The translations under genes were made by a program, and so were the position numbers. Below, piece by piece: positions 1 through 8,606 of a stretch of DNA of 18,524 nt. The first letter of the stretch is position 1. Every line of letters begins with the position of its first letter. The notes under the pieces are model-generated. The model was not told the origin of the DNA and made no database searches. It saw nothing but the letters and a program-made list of their open reading frames with translations. Source of the DNA: Ruminococcus sp. (GTDB taxonomy: Bacteria > Bacillota > Clostridia > Oscillospirales > Ruminococcaceae); contig NZ_DXUU01000051.1 in NCBI RefSeq assembly GCF_019417665.1, forward strand, positions 1-18,524, in the 5' to 3' direction.

Positions 1-83
1 TCAACAGAATCTTTCTTTTCTTATTTTTTGGTCTCACATCATTGACAAATAGACAAAATGCGAAAATTTCACAGATACACAAA

Positions 84-115
84 AGTACCGCAGTTCAGAG
101 AAGAACTGCGGTACT
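84..115 (-). terminator. Rho-independent terminator of the GH48 gene
   Basis: A perfect 13-bp inverted repeat (arms 84-96 and 103-115, 6-nt loop at 97-102) lies 43 bases past the GH48 stop codon. Read on the minus strand the hairpin is followed by TTTTGTG, the T-rich tract expected of an intrinsic terminator. The rest of 1-158 is AT-rich and shows no convincing gene. Confidence 0.85.
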
Positions 116-158
116 CGCATGAAAAAGTGTTACACCTTTTTCAATATTAAGTTATTAC

Positions 159-3128
159 TTACTGAACTTCCGGCAGAGCCTTAACCAGGTGTACCAGGAA
201 CTTCAGCAGAGAAATTGCGTCATCCTGTGTAACCTCACCGTTCTGGTCATAGCAGTCAGCATTCTTGTTTGCCTGATCGTTGAATGTAACAGCGCCGGCA
301 ACCTTCTTGTTCAGCAGAACTGCGTCGGTGATATCTACACGGCCATCCAGGTTGGTATCACCCAACAGGGTCTTGGTCTCACCGCTGACAGTAGAAGACG
401 CACCGGTGGACTCTGTTGTAGTGGATTCTGTCGTAGCAGTAGTAGTCTCTGTCGTCTCAGCAGAATCAGTTACAGTAACCTTAACAGTAGCAGTCTTACC
501 ATCTGCATCCTTTACAGTTACAGTAGTCTCACCCTCTGCAACACCAGTTACAACACCATTCTCATCAACAGTAGCAATAGACGGATCAGCAGACTCGAAT
601 GTGCAACCATCCTTGTTCGGCTTCAGAGTACCAGTCTCACCAACTGCAACAGTCAGATCTTCCGGTGTTACCTTCAGATCTTCATCCGGCTTAACTTCGC
701 CGTTATCAACAGGCATATCCGGATACAGTTCATACATAGTACCCAGAGCCATCATGATGTCGCCTGCATGCCAGAATCTGTGGAGTGTGAAGTAGTAGTT
801 ATCACAGTTGCCGTCCTTCTCATAATAAGACAGAGCTTCCTGATACATGGAGCTGTTCTTGTAGTTAGAACGGATATCAACGAATGCTACGCCGTCAGCA
901 ATGTTATCACCGTTCGGCATAGTACCGGTGTAACGGCTTGCACTCAGAACTTTGCCCTCACCATTCGTTGTAGAACCATCCGGCAGAGCCAGCTCAGTCT
1001 TCCACAATCTCGGCAGGTTTGTGTTGTGGTCGTTTACACCCAGACCGATGTCATCACGGTACTTGTTCCACTCTCTGTCGAGGAGTTCCTTAGCCAGATA
1101 GAGACCCTGCTTAGCCAGCTCATCAGAACTTGTCGAAGCAGCAGCAGATCTGCCCTCATAAGAAGCCTTGGCAGCATCCATATCGCTTGTAGCAACACCC
1201 TTTGCCTTTGCATAGTAGATCAGAGAGTTTGCCAGAGAAGATACACAACCCAGGTCACCATCGCCATAGGCAGTAATGGTGCAGGTCAGACCGCTGTTCT
1301 CCTGATACTTACCGATCCATGTTTCCGGCTGACCCTTCCAGATCATGCTTGCCGGAATGGAGAAAGACTCACCGTCATCGGTTACGCCCTGAGACAGATC
1401 CGGAACAGTAAAGGTAGACTTTTCAGTATCATACGGCTCATAATAATCCTGGAATTCCTTCGTTGCATTTGCAGTACCCAGAATTGTGTTGTCCATGAAC
1501 CAGCCAACCCACTTGTCCAGAATGGTTTCCAGAGCCTGAGACAGAGTCATACCAGTCTGTGCGATCTGCGGATCATCACCGTTTTCTGCCTTTACAATAT
1601 AGTACAGTTCTGCCAGACGCTGAACAGCCCATACCTGGTTACCGATCCAGTGGTTGGAACCAGGGTCAGCATATACCGGGTGTTCCAGATAGCCCATCTT
1701 ATAGAAAGTAGAAACATCAGACGGAATCTGCTCATAACGACCCTTCCAGGAGTTGGTGCAGCCGCCGGCGATCGGACCGTCAGCAGACAGCAGCCACAGA
1801 TACATTTCGATCTGTCTCTCCAAAGAAGTGGTGTAGTCATCTGTTGCGCCCTGAGACTTCATGCCTGCATTCAAAGCATCATCATTTAGCAGAGCGTATG
1901 CAGCCAGCGGGTTCTGATAGAATTCGTGCATATGAGATGCACCGATCTGCCATGCCCAGCTGCCGTCCATAGCGCCGCCCCAGGAAGTATACCAGTTCAT
2001 CAGGTAATGCTTACCGTTGTCAGAGCCGCCGCCGTTCCACTTACCCTTGCCGTCAGCAGAAGTACCGATCTCCTTGTAGTACTTGTCGTACATGTTGTTA
2101 CGGAGCTCGTCACCCATCTTACCTGCCAGTACGGAGATATCCTGAGAACCGCCCCACTTGGAATCTACACTCTGGTCACCAACGCCCCATCTGTTTGCAG
2201 CATAAACTGCCTGGATCGCACGGTCTTCTGCGTCCGGTGCGTTGGTATAAGACCACTGCTCAGCCGGGCTTGCTTCTGTATTGAAGAAGCCCTTCATACC
2301 GCCGCTACCGTTCAGACCATAGCCCTTGTTGTGCAGGTCTACACAAGCGTGAGGAATGGTTTCCCAGCAGGACTCCTGCTCACCACGCTGGAAGGTATTG
2401 ATCAGGGTAAAGGAACCGTTTACATTTGTCTGCTTGCCTGTTGAACCGTTTGCAGCGCCGAAGCCATACCAGTCATCTACGTCAGCCAGCCAGTGCATCA
2501 GGTACAGACCCTTGTCAGAACTATAGCTATTGCAGAAGAACTGATGGATCGGGTTTACTGCGTTATTGCCCTGTGCCATGTCTGTCGGGTACATTTCGAT
2601 CTGTTCCCACTCATCGCTGTAGGTAGCGCTCAGGCTGCCGCCCTTGCCCATAAAGCTTGCCTGAACATCCGGGATCATGGTAGCTTCCATGGTCTTCCAT
2701 GCCTTTGCCAGATCGCCGACAGTCTCAGTAGAAGCATCCTTTGTATTCTTTACAGTAACGCCGCCGTTCTTTGCTTTATTTACGATATTATCACGCATTG
2801 CAGCTGCCCATACCAAATAAGACAGTGCCTCAGATGTGGTCTCATGACCGTAGTCCGGTGCTTCGATACAGAGTTCTTCCACCGAGTGATACGGAACACC
2901 CAAGCCACCGCTTACTGTGGAAGTGCTGGACATGTAACCGTTTTCTACACCGTTGGTGATAACGTCATCATACAGCGACATGAAACGTGCTGCATAGGAA
3001 TCGTCACCATACGCCTCTTCCTTCGTTCTGGAGCCTGCGGCCGAAGCAGCTGTCGGCAGAACTGCAGTGCATGTCATTGCAACAGCCAGGATCGCAGCCA
3101 GAAATGTTTTGCTTTTCTTGAATTGCAT
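159..3128 (-). CDS. Secreted cellulosomal GH48 exocellulase (GH48 - BIG2 - Thr-rich linker - type I dockerin)
   Basis: Family-48 glycoside hydrolase, a processive cellobiohydrolase that is normally a dominant enzyme of cellulosomes; it acts outside the cell. The 989-residue protein has a signal peptide (1-30, cleavage after ASA), a GH48 catalytic region (about 35-805), a BIG2 Ig-like domain (about 815-889), a Thr/Glu/Ser-rich linker (890-918) and a two-repeat dockerin (919-989). The GH48 motif EAPDYGHETTSEA is at 89-101; by comparison with Clostridium CelF, Glu100 is the general acid and Glu89 the nearby conserved Glu. NAPDAEDRAIQ (297-306) holds the conserved Asp region proposed to supply the base. 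The open frame runs upstream to 3296, but the ATG at 3128 is chosen because it begins the signal peptide and follows a strong AGAGAGGGG site. The catalytic region seems longer than that of C. thermocellum CelS. Its own promoter and terminator make it monocistronic. The dockerin should bind a scaffoldin cohesin. Confidence 0.95.
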   Translation of the reverse strand: MQFKKSKTFLAAILAVAMTCTAVLPTAASAAGSRTKEEAYGDDSYAARFMSLYDDVITNGVENGYMSSTSTVSGGLGVPYHSVEELCIEAPDYGHETTSEALSYLVWAAAMRDNIVNKAKNGGVTVKNTKDASTETVGDLAKAWKTMEATMIPDVQASFMGKGGSLSATYSDEWEQIEMYPTDMAQGNNAVNPIHQFFCNSYSSDKGLYLMHWLADVDDWYGFGAANGSTGKQTNVNGSFTLINTFQRGEQESCWETIPHACVDLHNKGYGLNGSGGMKGFFNTEASPAEQWSYTNAPDAEDRAIQAVYAANRWGVGDQSVDSKWGGSQDISVLAGKMGDELRNNMYDKYYKEIGTSADGKGKWNGGGSDNGKHYLMNWYTSWGGAMDGSWAWQIGASHMHEFYQNPLAAYALLNDDALNAGMKSQGATDDYTTSLERQIEMYLWLLSADGPIAGGCTNSWKGRYEQIPSDVSTFYKMGYLEHPVYADPGSNHWIGNQVWAVQRLAELYYIVKAENGDDPQIAQTGMTLSQALETILDKWVGWFMDNTILGTANATKEFQDYYEPYDTEKSTFTVPDLSQGVTDDGESFSIPASMIWKGQPETWIGKYQENSGLTCTITAYGDGDLGCVSSLANSLIYYAKAKGVATSDMDAAKASYEGRSAAASTSSDELAKQGLYLAKELLDREWNKYRDDIGLGVNDHNTNLPRLWKTELALPDGSTTNGEGKVLSASRYTGTMPNGDNIADGVAFVDIRSNYKNSSMYQEALSYYEKDGNCDNYYFTLHRFWHAGDIMMALGTMYELYPDMPVDNGEVKPDEDLKVTPEDLTVAVGETGTLKPNKDGCTFESADPSIATVDENGVVTGVAEGETTVTVKDADGKTATVKVTVTDSAETTETTTATTESTTTESTGASSTVSGETKTLLGDTNLDGRVDITDAVLLNKKVAGAVTFNDQANKNADCYDQNGEVTQDDAISLLKFLVHLVKALPEVQ

Positions 3129-3139
3129 TTTAAGAAATT

Positions 3140-3150
3140 CCCCTCTCTGA
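3140..3150 (-). promoter_or_regulatory. Ribosome binding site deciding the GH48 start
   Basis: On the minus strand AGAGAGGGGAA lies about 11 bases ahead of the ATG at 3128. It marks the start just before the signal peptide and rules out the 56-residue upstream extension of the open frame. Confidence 0.75.
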
Positions 3151-3179
3151 AAAAATTGATAGAATGTAGGAATGGATTT

Positions 3180-3247
3180 GCTGCTGTTCCGCACATCCTC
3201 TCTATACGGCAGAACCGAGTGCAGAACGTGCATGAAGATGCAGCAGC
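3180..3247 (-). other. Potential stem-loop in the GH48 5' leader
   Basis: In the minus-strand leader RNA, GCUGCUG (3241-3247) can pair with CAGCAGC (3180-3186). Inside that, GUUCUGCAC (3219-3227) can pair with GUGCGGAAC (3186-3194) with one G-U wobble, around a 24-nt loop. The outer and inner stems share one base and are separated by a one-sided internal bulge. No known riboswitch family was recognised. Pairing was read by eye, without a folding calculation. Confidence 0.35.
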
Positions 3248-3320
3248 GAAGCTTTGTAGTATCCCTCTGTACTTCATTTTCACAAAATACACACAAGGAT
3301 ACCTACTTTCATATCAAAAA

Positions 3321-3349
3321 TTATACACCGCTTTGCAATTCCTGTCAAC
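3321..3349 (-). promoter_or_regulatory. Perfect-consensus sigma-A promoter of the GH48 gene
   Basis: On the minus strand TTGACA (3349-3344) is followed by a 17-base spacer and TATAAT (3326-3321), an exact match to the vegetative consensus at optimal spacing. Transcription should start near 3314, giving a leader of about 186 nt. No clear operator or catabolite-repression site was seen overlapping it. Confidence 0.85.
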
Positions 3350-3630
3350 CCTTTGCACAAATTCAGGATGCAAAATTTTATATTTTTGTAGCATTGTACA
3401 GATTATCAGAAGCCATTTTGTGCATTTTGCTCGGATTTTTTCAAATTCGCATACAGATTCCGTTTGATTTCAATTTTTCGCCCAACATCCCTGGTTTCTT
3501 CACCGGTTTATCACACGGCCATGGCATACTGATACCCGGCAGTTTTGCAATACTTACCATCTTTTCCTACGGTTTCAAATCTGCTTTTATCCATTTTTTC
3601 TAATTTTCATAATATGGTTACTTTCTATAT
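3350..3630. other. Intergenic stretch between divergent promoters, no confident gene
   Basis: Most of this stretch is AT-rich. A patch at about 3480-3560 is richer in G+C and contains the 8-bp palindrome GCCATGGC. A 39-codon open frame on the minus strand (3441-3560) crosses the patch but has only a poorly placed AGGA ahead of it. No known protein family or RNA was recognised, so no gene is called. Confidence 0.4.
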
Positions 3631-3659
3631 ATGACAGTGACACAATGTTTTGAGATAAT
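3631..3659 (+). promoter_or_regulatory. Sigma-A promoter of the ABC/Gld-like operon
   Basis: ATGACA (3631-3636, 5 of 6 consensus) and GATAAT (3654-3659, 5 of 6) are separated by 17 bases. Transcription would start near 3666, leaving a leader of about 50 nt that ends in AAAGGAG (3702-3708) ahead of the ATG at 3715. Confidence 0.65.
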
Positions 3660-3714
3660 AAAAAGGTAGCTGCTTGAAATCGGGAACAGCGGTTTCAGCG
3701 GAAAGGAGTGTCAT

Positions 3715-4764
3715 ATGGTTGAAATTCAAAATCTGACCAAGTATTATGGAAATAAAGCGGCGCTCAAGGGCATTAGCTTTACCATAAAAGAAAATGAAGT
3801 GCTGGGCTTTCTTGGACCAAACGGTGCCGGGAAATCCACTACATTAAATATCATGGCAGGCGTGATTCCGTCCACTAGCGGAACCGTGCGCATCCAAGGC
3901 TATGATATTGCCCAACAGCCGGTAAAAGCAAAACGCTGTATCGGCTTTCTGCCGGAGATCCCACCGGTCTATCCGGACATGAAAGTGAAAGAATACTTGT
4001 ATTTTGCGGCTGGCTTAAAAGGCATCCCGGCTGCAAAGCGTAAGGGTGAAGTCGAACGTGTCATGGAACGGCTGAAGATCACCGATGTCCAGAAACGGCT
4101 CATTCGCAATCTCTCTAAGGGTTATAAGCAGCGTGTAGGGTTCGCACAGGCGCTGCTGGGAGATCCGCCTGTGCTGATCCTGGACGAGCCGACAGTTGGT
4201 CTCGACCCGACTCAGCTTATGGAAGTCCGCAACCTGATCCTGGATCTGAAGCACAATCACGCTATCATTCTCAGTTCTCACATTCTGGGAGAGATCAGCG
4301 CTGTCTGCGACCGGATCATTATCATCAATCACGGAGAGATCAAGGCAGACGATACCATTGAAAATCTGGAAGAAAATCAGCAGACCAATACGACGCTGTG
4401 TCTGAAGATCCAGGGCAGTTCCCGTGAGGTTCCAAAAATCGCACGCAGTGTCGAAGGCGTCATTCGTGTAGACAACATCCAGTTCGTCAAAACCGGTGTT
4501 TATACTTATGATGTGGAGATTGAAAACGATTCCGTTCGCAATGCCCTTCTGTCTGCACTGCTCCAGCATGGACTGGAAGTGCTGGAAGTATCCGCCGAAA
4601 AGAAAAATCTGGAACAGGTATTTGTCAAACTGGTCAACCAGCCTACAAAACGCGCCAGTCTACAGGATCTTCTCAATGAGATGGATGCTGAAGCAGAAAA
4701 TACCGCTGCTGCGTCTGAGCCTGACTCAGAGGAACAGTCAGACACCGCAGATGAGGAGGAATAA
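3715..4764 (+). CDS. ABC transporter ATP-binding protein, GldA-like
   Basis: Cytoplasmic ATPase that should power the permease encoded next. The 349-residue protein has a complete nucleotide-binding domain: Walker A GPNGAGKST (34-42), a Q-loop position occupied by Glu in FLPE (E81, as is usual in the GldA-type group), signature LSKGY (133-137), Walker B VLILDEPT (153-160, catalytic Glu158), D-loop GLDP (162-165) and H-loop His189. About 110 further residues follow, ending in a very acidic tail rich in Glu, Asp and Ser. AAAGGAG lies 6 bases before the ATG. It is first in a four-gene operon and its stop codon is 6 bases from the permease start. The substrate is unknown. Confidence 0.92.
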   Translation: MVEIQNLTKYYGNKAALKGISFTIKENEVLGFLGPNGAGKSTTLNIMAGVIPSTSGTVRIQGYDIAQQPVKAKRCIGFLPEIPPVYPDMKVKEYLYFAAGLKGIPAAKRKGEVERVMERLKITDVQKRLIRNLSKGYKQRVGFAQALLGDPPVLILDEPTVGLDPTQLMEVRNLILDLKHNHAIILSSHILGEISAVCDRIIIINHGEIKADDTIENLEENQQTNTTLCLKIQGSSREVPKIARSVEGVIRVDNIQFVKTGVYTYDVEIENDSVRNALLSALLQHGLEVLEVSAEKKNLEQVFVKLVNQPTKRASLQDLLNEMDAEAENTAAASEPDSEEQSDTADEEE

Positions 4765-4770
4765 CGACGC

Positions 4771-5502
4771 ATGTTTGCACTATATAAAAAAGAGTTACAG
4801 AGTTATTTTCTGTCTCCCATCGCCTATTTTGTCATTGCCTTTTTTATGGCAACCTTTTCCCTGACCTTTATCATGGATATCGGAAATGTCACTTCATCCA
4901 CTTATGAATTTTCATTTTCCAGCATCTACTACGTTAACATCTACTATTTCATTTTCCTGCTGCCGCTTCTGACCATGCGTGCATTTTCGGAAGAACGAAA
5001 AAACGGCACGGAAACGCTCTTGCTGTCCAGTCCCCTGAATGTGACGCAAATTGTTCTTGCAAAATTCTTTGCAACGGCAACTGTCCTGCTTATTATGCTC
5101 GCTGCGTCCCTGTTTTATCCCATCCTGACCTCTATTTATGGACGTGTTGTCTGGTCCAGTCTGATCTGTACTTATATCGGCTTCTTCTTGTTCGGTCTGG
5201 TCTGCATTGCACTGGGTATTTTCATTTCCTCTCTGACAGAAATGCCCCTGCTCTCCATTCTCATGAGCGAACTTGCCATGCTGCTGCTGCTGTTGATGGA
5301 CAACATGAGCCAGAACACATTTCTCTCCAGCATTCCGGTTTTGTCCGACGTGGTGAACTGGTTCTCCAATCAGACAAAATTCTATGTATTTTCGCAGGGC
5401 TTGCTGCAATTCTCCGATTTGCTGGGCTATATCACGGAAATTCTCGTGTTCCTGATCTGGACGATTATTTCCATCGAAAAAAGACGTTGGAGCCGGAGGT
5501 AA
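4771..5502 (+). CDS. ABC-2 type permease, GldF-like
   Basis: Integral membrane subunit of the transporter, 243 residues. About six hydrophobic segments can be read: residues about 15-40, 50-70, 95-120, 130-155, 160-185 and 215-235. The segment MRAFSEERKNGTETLLLSSP (about 70-89) is typical of GldF and related ABC-2 permeases. The ATG at 4771 is served by GAGGAGGA (4753-4760), which lies inside the end of the ATPase gene, so the two are likely translationally coupled. The stop overlaps the ribosome binding site of the next gene. The transported substrate cannot be inferred. Confidence 0.88.
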   Translation: MFALYKKELQSYFLSPIAYFVIAFFMATFSLTFIMDIGNVTSSTYEFSFSSIYYVNIYYFIFLLPLLTMRAFSEERKNGTETLLLSSPLNVTQIVLAKFFATATVLLIMLAASLFYPILTSIYGRVVWSSLICTYIGFFLFGLVCIALGIFISSLTEMPLLSILMSELAMLLLLLMDNMSQNTFLSSIPVLSDVVNWFSNQTKFYVFSQGLLQFSDLLGYITEILVFLIWTIISIEKRRWSRR

Positions 5503-5508
5503 GTTAGC

Positions 5509-6987
5509 ATGAGTCGAGATACAAAAAAAGAACAAAAATTCCGTAACTGGAAAAACACCAAATTTGCCAGCATGGCATGGATCCTGGCAATCCTGATTCT
5601 CGTGATTGCCATTATTTTGAATATGATCGTGGCACGGATGGATTTCAGCTGGGATATTTCCCCCAACAAGCAGTATTCCCTTAGCTCTGCGACCGAATCC
5701 TATCTGGATCAGTTGGATCAGGATAACGTGTCGGTAGACTTCTATGTGCTGGTAAAAGAAGAAGACCTGGAAAGCAGTCTGGATTCTCTCACCCTCTACC
5801 GTGCACTGCAAGCATACGATGCCCACGAAAGTATCAATCTGATCTGGGTTGACCCGGATACTGATACGGAAACCATGGAAAAGATCAACAGTGACAATGC
5901 CTTTACCCTTTCCACTGGTGATATGGTATTTATCTGTGACGACACAAAACGACGTGTTCCCGGCAGCTCCATGTATGTCACTTATACCGATGATGACGGC
6001 AACAACACCGGTGAGGACTTCACCGGTGAGAACCTGATCACCGGCACCATCAAAGGCGTTGTGGACAATTTCACACCCACAGTATATTTTCTGAGTGGCC
6101 ACGGCGAGAAATCCCTGGATCAGTACACAAGATTCACCACAAACCTGACCAACTATAATTATGCTGCCAAAGAACTGAATCTTTCTCAGACAGACAGCGT
6201 TCCGGAAGACGCAGCACTGGTACTGGCGGCAGCACCTACTGCGGATATCACGGAACAGGAAGCTGAAAAGCTCAATACCTATTTGGACGAGGGCGGCAAT
6301 ATCAGTCTGCTCATGTCTCCCAACGGCGGCTCCTTTGCCTATGAAAACCTGGAAAAGATCATGGAAGATTACGGTTTCTATATGGATTATGACCGTGTCC
6401 ATGAAACCAACTCCAACTATCATATTTCCGGCGACAACACCACGATCCAATGCGAACTGAACGAACTGCAGGATGACAGCGATGCGGCAGACCTGACCTC
6501 GGCACTGCTGAACGAAGGGTTGTATACCTTTATGCCGGAATCCCGCAGCTTCCGCTACTATGACGAAAACGGCAAATATACCATTGCACCTTTGATCACC
6601 ACATATGACAGTGCCGTAGGCGAACCTTATGGCGGTGTCAGCGACGATCCCGAGGAAATGGATGGCAATCTGATGCTGGCAGCATATTCTCTAAACAACG
6701 CCCGGAATGAATCCAAAATGGTTGTATTCGGTAACGCAGAATTTATTGATGACGAACATGTCAGTGATGAGACTGTGATCATTCCGGTATACCTGTTCCT
6801 GAGTACCATCAGCTGGATGTACGACAGTGACGTGGATATGCAGATACCAAACAAAACCACAAGCTACGATTATATCGCACTCCAGACAGAAACCTTTGCA
6901 AAGGGACTCATGGCAGTGCTGACCATCATTCCAGTGGCAATTATGGCAGTAGGCGTTGGCATATGGATCAAACGCCGCAATTCCTAA
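5509..6987 (+). CDS. GldG-like auxiliary component of the ABC transporter
   Basis: Membrane-anchored protein of 492 residues with an amino-terminal transmembrane helix (about 20-42), a large extracytoplasmic domain and a carboxy-terminal transmembrane helix (about 465-486) ending in KRRNS. The segment DFSWDISPNKQYSLS, just after the first helix, is the hallmark opening of the GldG/ABC-auxiliary family. FLSGHGEKSLDQYT and the LDEGGNISLLMSPNGG region fit the family's extracytoplasmic domain. The ATG is 6 bases past the permease stop, with GGAGGT at 5495-5500. In gliding Bacteroidetes GldA, GldF and GldG work together. A non-gliding Firmicute must use the homologues for something else, and the sequence does not show what. 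Confidence 0.85.
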   Translation: MSRDTKKEQKFRNWKNTKFASMAWILAILILVIAIILNMIVARMDFSWDISPNKQYSLSSATESYLDQLDQDNVSVDFYVLVKEEDLESSLDSLTLYRALQAYDAHESINLIWVDPDTDTETMEKINSDNAFTLSTGDMVFICDDTKRRVPGSSMYVTYTDDDGNNTGEDFTGENLITGTIKGVVDNFTPTVYFLSGHGEKSLDQYTRFTTNLTNYNYAAKELNLSQTDSVPEDAALVLAAAPTADITEQEAEKLNTYLDEGGNISLLMSPNGGSFAYENLEKIMEDYGFYMDYDRVHETNSNYHISGDNTTIQCELNELQDDSDAADLTSALLNEGLYTFMPESRSFRYYDENGKYTIAPLITTYDSAVGEPYGGVSDDPEEMDGNLMLAAYSLNNARNESKMVVFGNAEFIDDEHVSDETVIIPVYLFLSTISWMYDSDVDMQIPNKTTSYDYIALQTETFAKGLMAVLTIIPVAIMAVGVGIWIKRRNS

Positions 6988-7024
6988 TGAGATACGCTGA
7001 ACCTGTTACGAGGAGGCAGAGCAT

Positions 7025-8446
7025 ATGAAAAGACAACTGATCATCGGCATGATTCTGCTGCTTCTGGTTCTCATTGCCGTGGCAACCTACTTTTTTGTAG
7101 ATCAGTATCAGATCAAAAAAGAAGAAAAAGAAGCGGAAGAGGCAGCAGCGTTACAGCTGGGCTCGTTCAATTCCAGTGATGTGACGAAGCTGGATCTGCA
7201 TACACCGGATCTGGATTATACCATAGAAAAAGACGACAGCGGTGAATGGGTTGTTGCCAGCGGCAATGAACTACACATCAATACATATTATATTGACGCC
7301 CTCTGCACCTATGGCAGTACACTGACCGCCTCGAAAGATCTGGGGGCTGCGGATGATGCCACGCTGGAAAGCTATGGACTGACAGATCCGGTTTCCATCA
7401 CCTACTACACCGAAAGTGAAACAAAGACTATTTATGTCGGTTCCCAGACGCCTACAAAGGAAAATTTCTACATCATGCAGGAAGGCAACGACCATGTGTA
7501 CCTGGTGGATGCCAACACTGCCGGGTATCTCTGCGTGACCGAAACTCAGCTGCGGTATCGCTATGTCATGGACGACAAAGAATCAGATATCTGCCAGCTG
7601 CTTCTGAAACACGGCGAGGAGACCATCTATGATCTGGAAAAAGAGGGTACTGACTGGACACTGACAGCGCCCTTTGAAACCTCTCTGGAAATCAATTCCG
7701 CAAATCTCTCCAACTTATTTACCACATTGATTCAGCTGGAGATCGACGACTTCGGTGAAAGCGGCATTACAGAAGCAGACTACGGAAAATATGGTTTCAA
7801 CAATCCGGCTTATACTTTCCAGTTCACACAGGAGACCGGAGAAACTACAACGCTTTTGTTTGAAGATTATGATCCGCTTGTGACAAGCTATGTCAATTGT
7901 CTCCATGCAGAAACCGGAGAGATCCTGGTTTTCGATTCTTCCTACATTTCTTTCCTTCAGAGTGAAACTGCCGATTATCTGATGGGCACACTATACAAGC
8001 CGGGAATCAACGATGTGACATCCGTTCAACTGCACTATGAAGGTTCTTTCAACAACAAGACTATGCAAATCGATGACACTTTTGAAATCGATTCTAAAAA
8101 TAGCACTTATATCTGCAACGGCAAGGCTATTTCTGAGGACAATACCGATGCCACAAAAGCATTTGAAGACTTCTTCTCCTCCCTGGCGAATCTGTCCTAC
8201 GAATCCATTCAGGCTGACGCTGTCGAACCGGCAGACACCGAAGCAACATTCCGTATAGAATATACCTTACAAGATGGAACGACCCACGTTGTTGAACTTG
8301 TCCCCAATGACAACACAACCTATTGGGCATATCTGGACGGTGAATTCAGCCGTACACTGGTACGCCAGCGTTCTTTGAGCGGTGAAAAGAAAATCCTTGA
8401 AAAATACACGGATTTGATAGAAGCTCTGGATTCTGCAAACGCATAA
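7025..8446 (+). CDS. DUF4340 domain protein, membrane-anchored
   Basis: A 473-residue protein with one amino-terminal transmembrane helix (about 4-25), a short charged coiled segment (KKEEKEAEEAAA, about 31-43) and an extracytoplasmic region of repeated DUF4340-like units, each beginning with a pattern such as SSDVTKLDLHTPDLDYTIEK and followed by GLTDP-type and YVGSQTPT-type segments. DUF4340 proteins commonly follow GldG-like genes. AGGAGG (7011-7016) lies 8 bases before the ATG, and 37 bases separate it from the GldG-like gene. It is the last gene of the operon, before the terminator at 8458. Its biochemical role is unknown; being a fixed partner of the transporter complex is inference from gene order. 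Confidence 0.85.
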   Translation: MKRQLIIGMILLLLVLIAVATYFFVDQYQIKKEEKEAEEAAALQLGSFNSSDVTKLDLHTPDLDYTIEKDDSGEWVVASGNELHINTYYIDALCTYGSTLTASKDLGAADDATLESYGLTDPVSITYYTESETKTIYVGSQTPTKENFYIMQEGNDHVYLVDANTAGYLCVTETQLRYRYVMDDKESDICQLLLKHGEETIYDLEKEGTDWTLTAPFETSLEINSANLSNLFTTLIQLEIDDFGESGITEADYGKYGFNNPAYTFQFTQETGETTTLLFEDYDPLVTSYVNCLHAETGEILVFDSSYISFLQSETADYLMGTLYKPGINDVTSVQLHYEGSFNNKTMQIDDTFEIDSKNSTYICNGKAISEDNTDATKAFEDFFSSLANLSYESIQADAVEPADTEATFRIEYTLQDGTTHVVELVPNDNTTYWAYLDGEFSRTLVRQRSLSGEKKILEKYTDLIEALDSANA

Positions 8447-8457
8447 AAATGATATAT

Positions 8458-8498
8458 AAAAGCGGAGATGCCATCTTTCTGGTATTCTCCGCTTTTTT
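8458..8498 (+). terminator. Rho-independent terminator of the ABC/Gld-like operon
   Basis: AAAAGCGGAGA (8458-8468) pairs with TCTCCGCTTTT (8486-8496), and the inner TGCCA/TGGTA bases can extend the stem with one bulged base. Six T residues end the structure (8493-8498). It lies 12 bases past the DUF4340 stop. Confidence 0.9.
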
Positions 8499-8606
8499 GG
8501 TGATTTTCACAAGGGAACAACTGATCATTCCTATCGTATTGCTTTTATCCAAAAATGACTATGGCACACTGCAAAGTTCATTTCCATATGATTTCCAGCA
8601 AATCCA

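Noticed and set aside
189..1889. Long plus-strand open frame opposite the GH48 gene
   Set aside because: It is antisense to a clear GH48 gene, its translation is Cys- and Ser-rich with no domain, and no ribosome binding site fits.
3129..3296. Upstream extension of the GH48 frame
   Set aside because: It would put 56 non-signal residues ahead of a clear signal peptide, and a strong ribosome binding site sits just before the ATG at 3128.
3327..3340. Possible catabolite-repression (cre) site between the GH48 -35 and -10 boxes
   Set aside because: TTGCAAAGCGG resembles the cre half-site, but the central CG is displaced by one base and the right half does not match.
3478..3600. Cyclic-di-GMP (GEMM-I) riboswitch on the minus strand
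   Set aside because: Fragments such as GCAAAAC and CCGGG resemble the motif, but the conserved GACGCAAAGC core and receptor hairpin are not there.
4912..6450. Long minus-strand open frame opposite the permease and GldG-like genes
   Set aside because: It is the shadow of two well-supported genes; its His/Gln-rich translation resembles no family.
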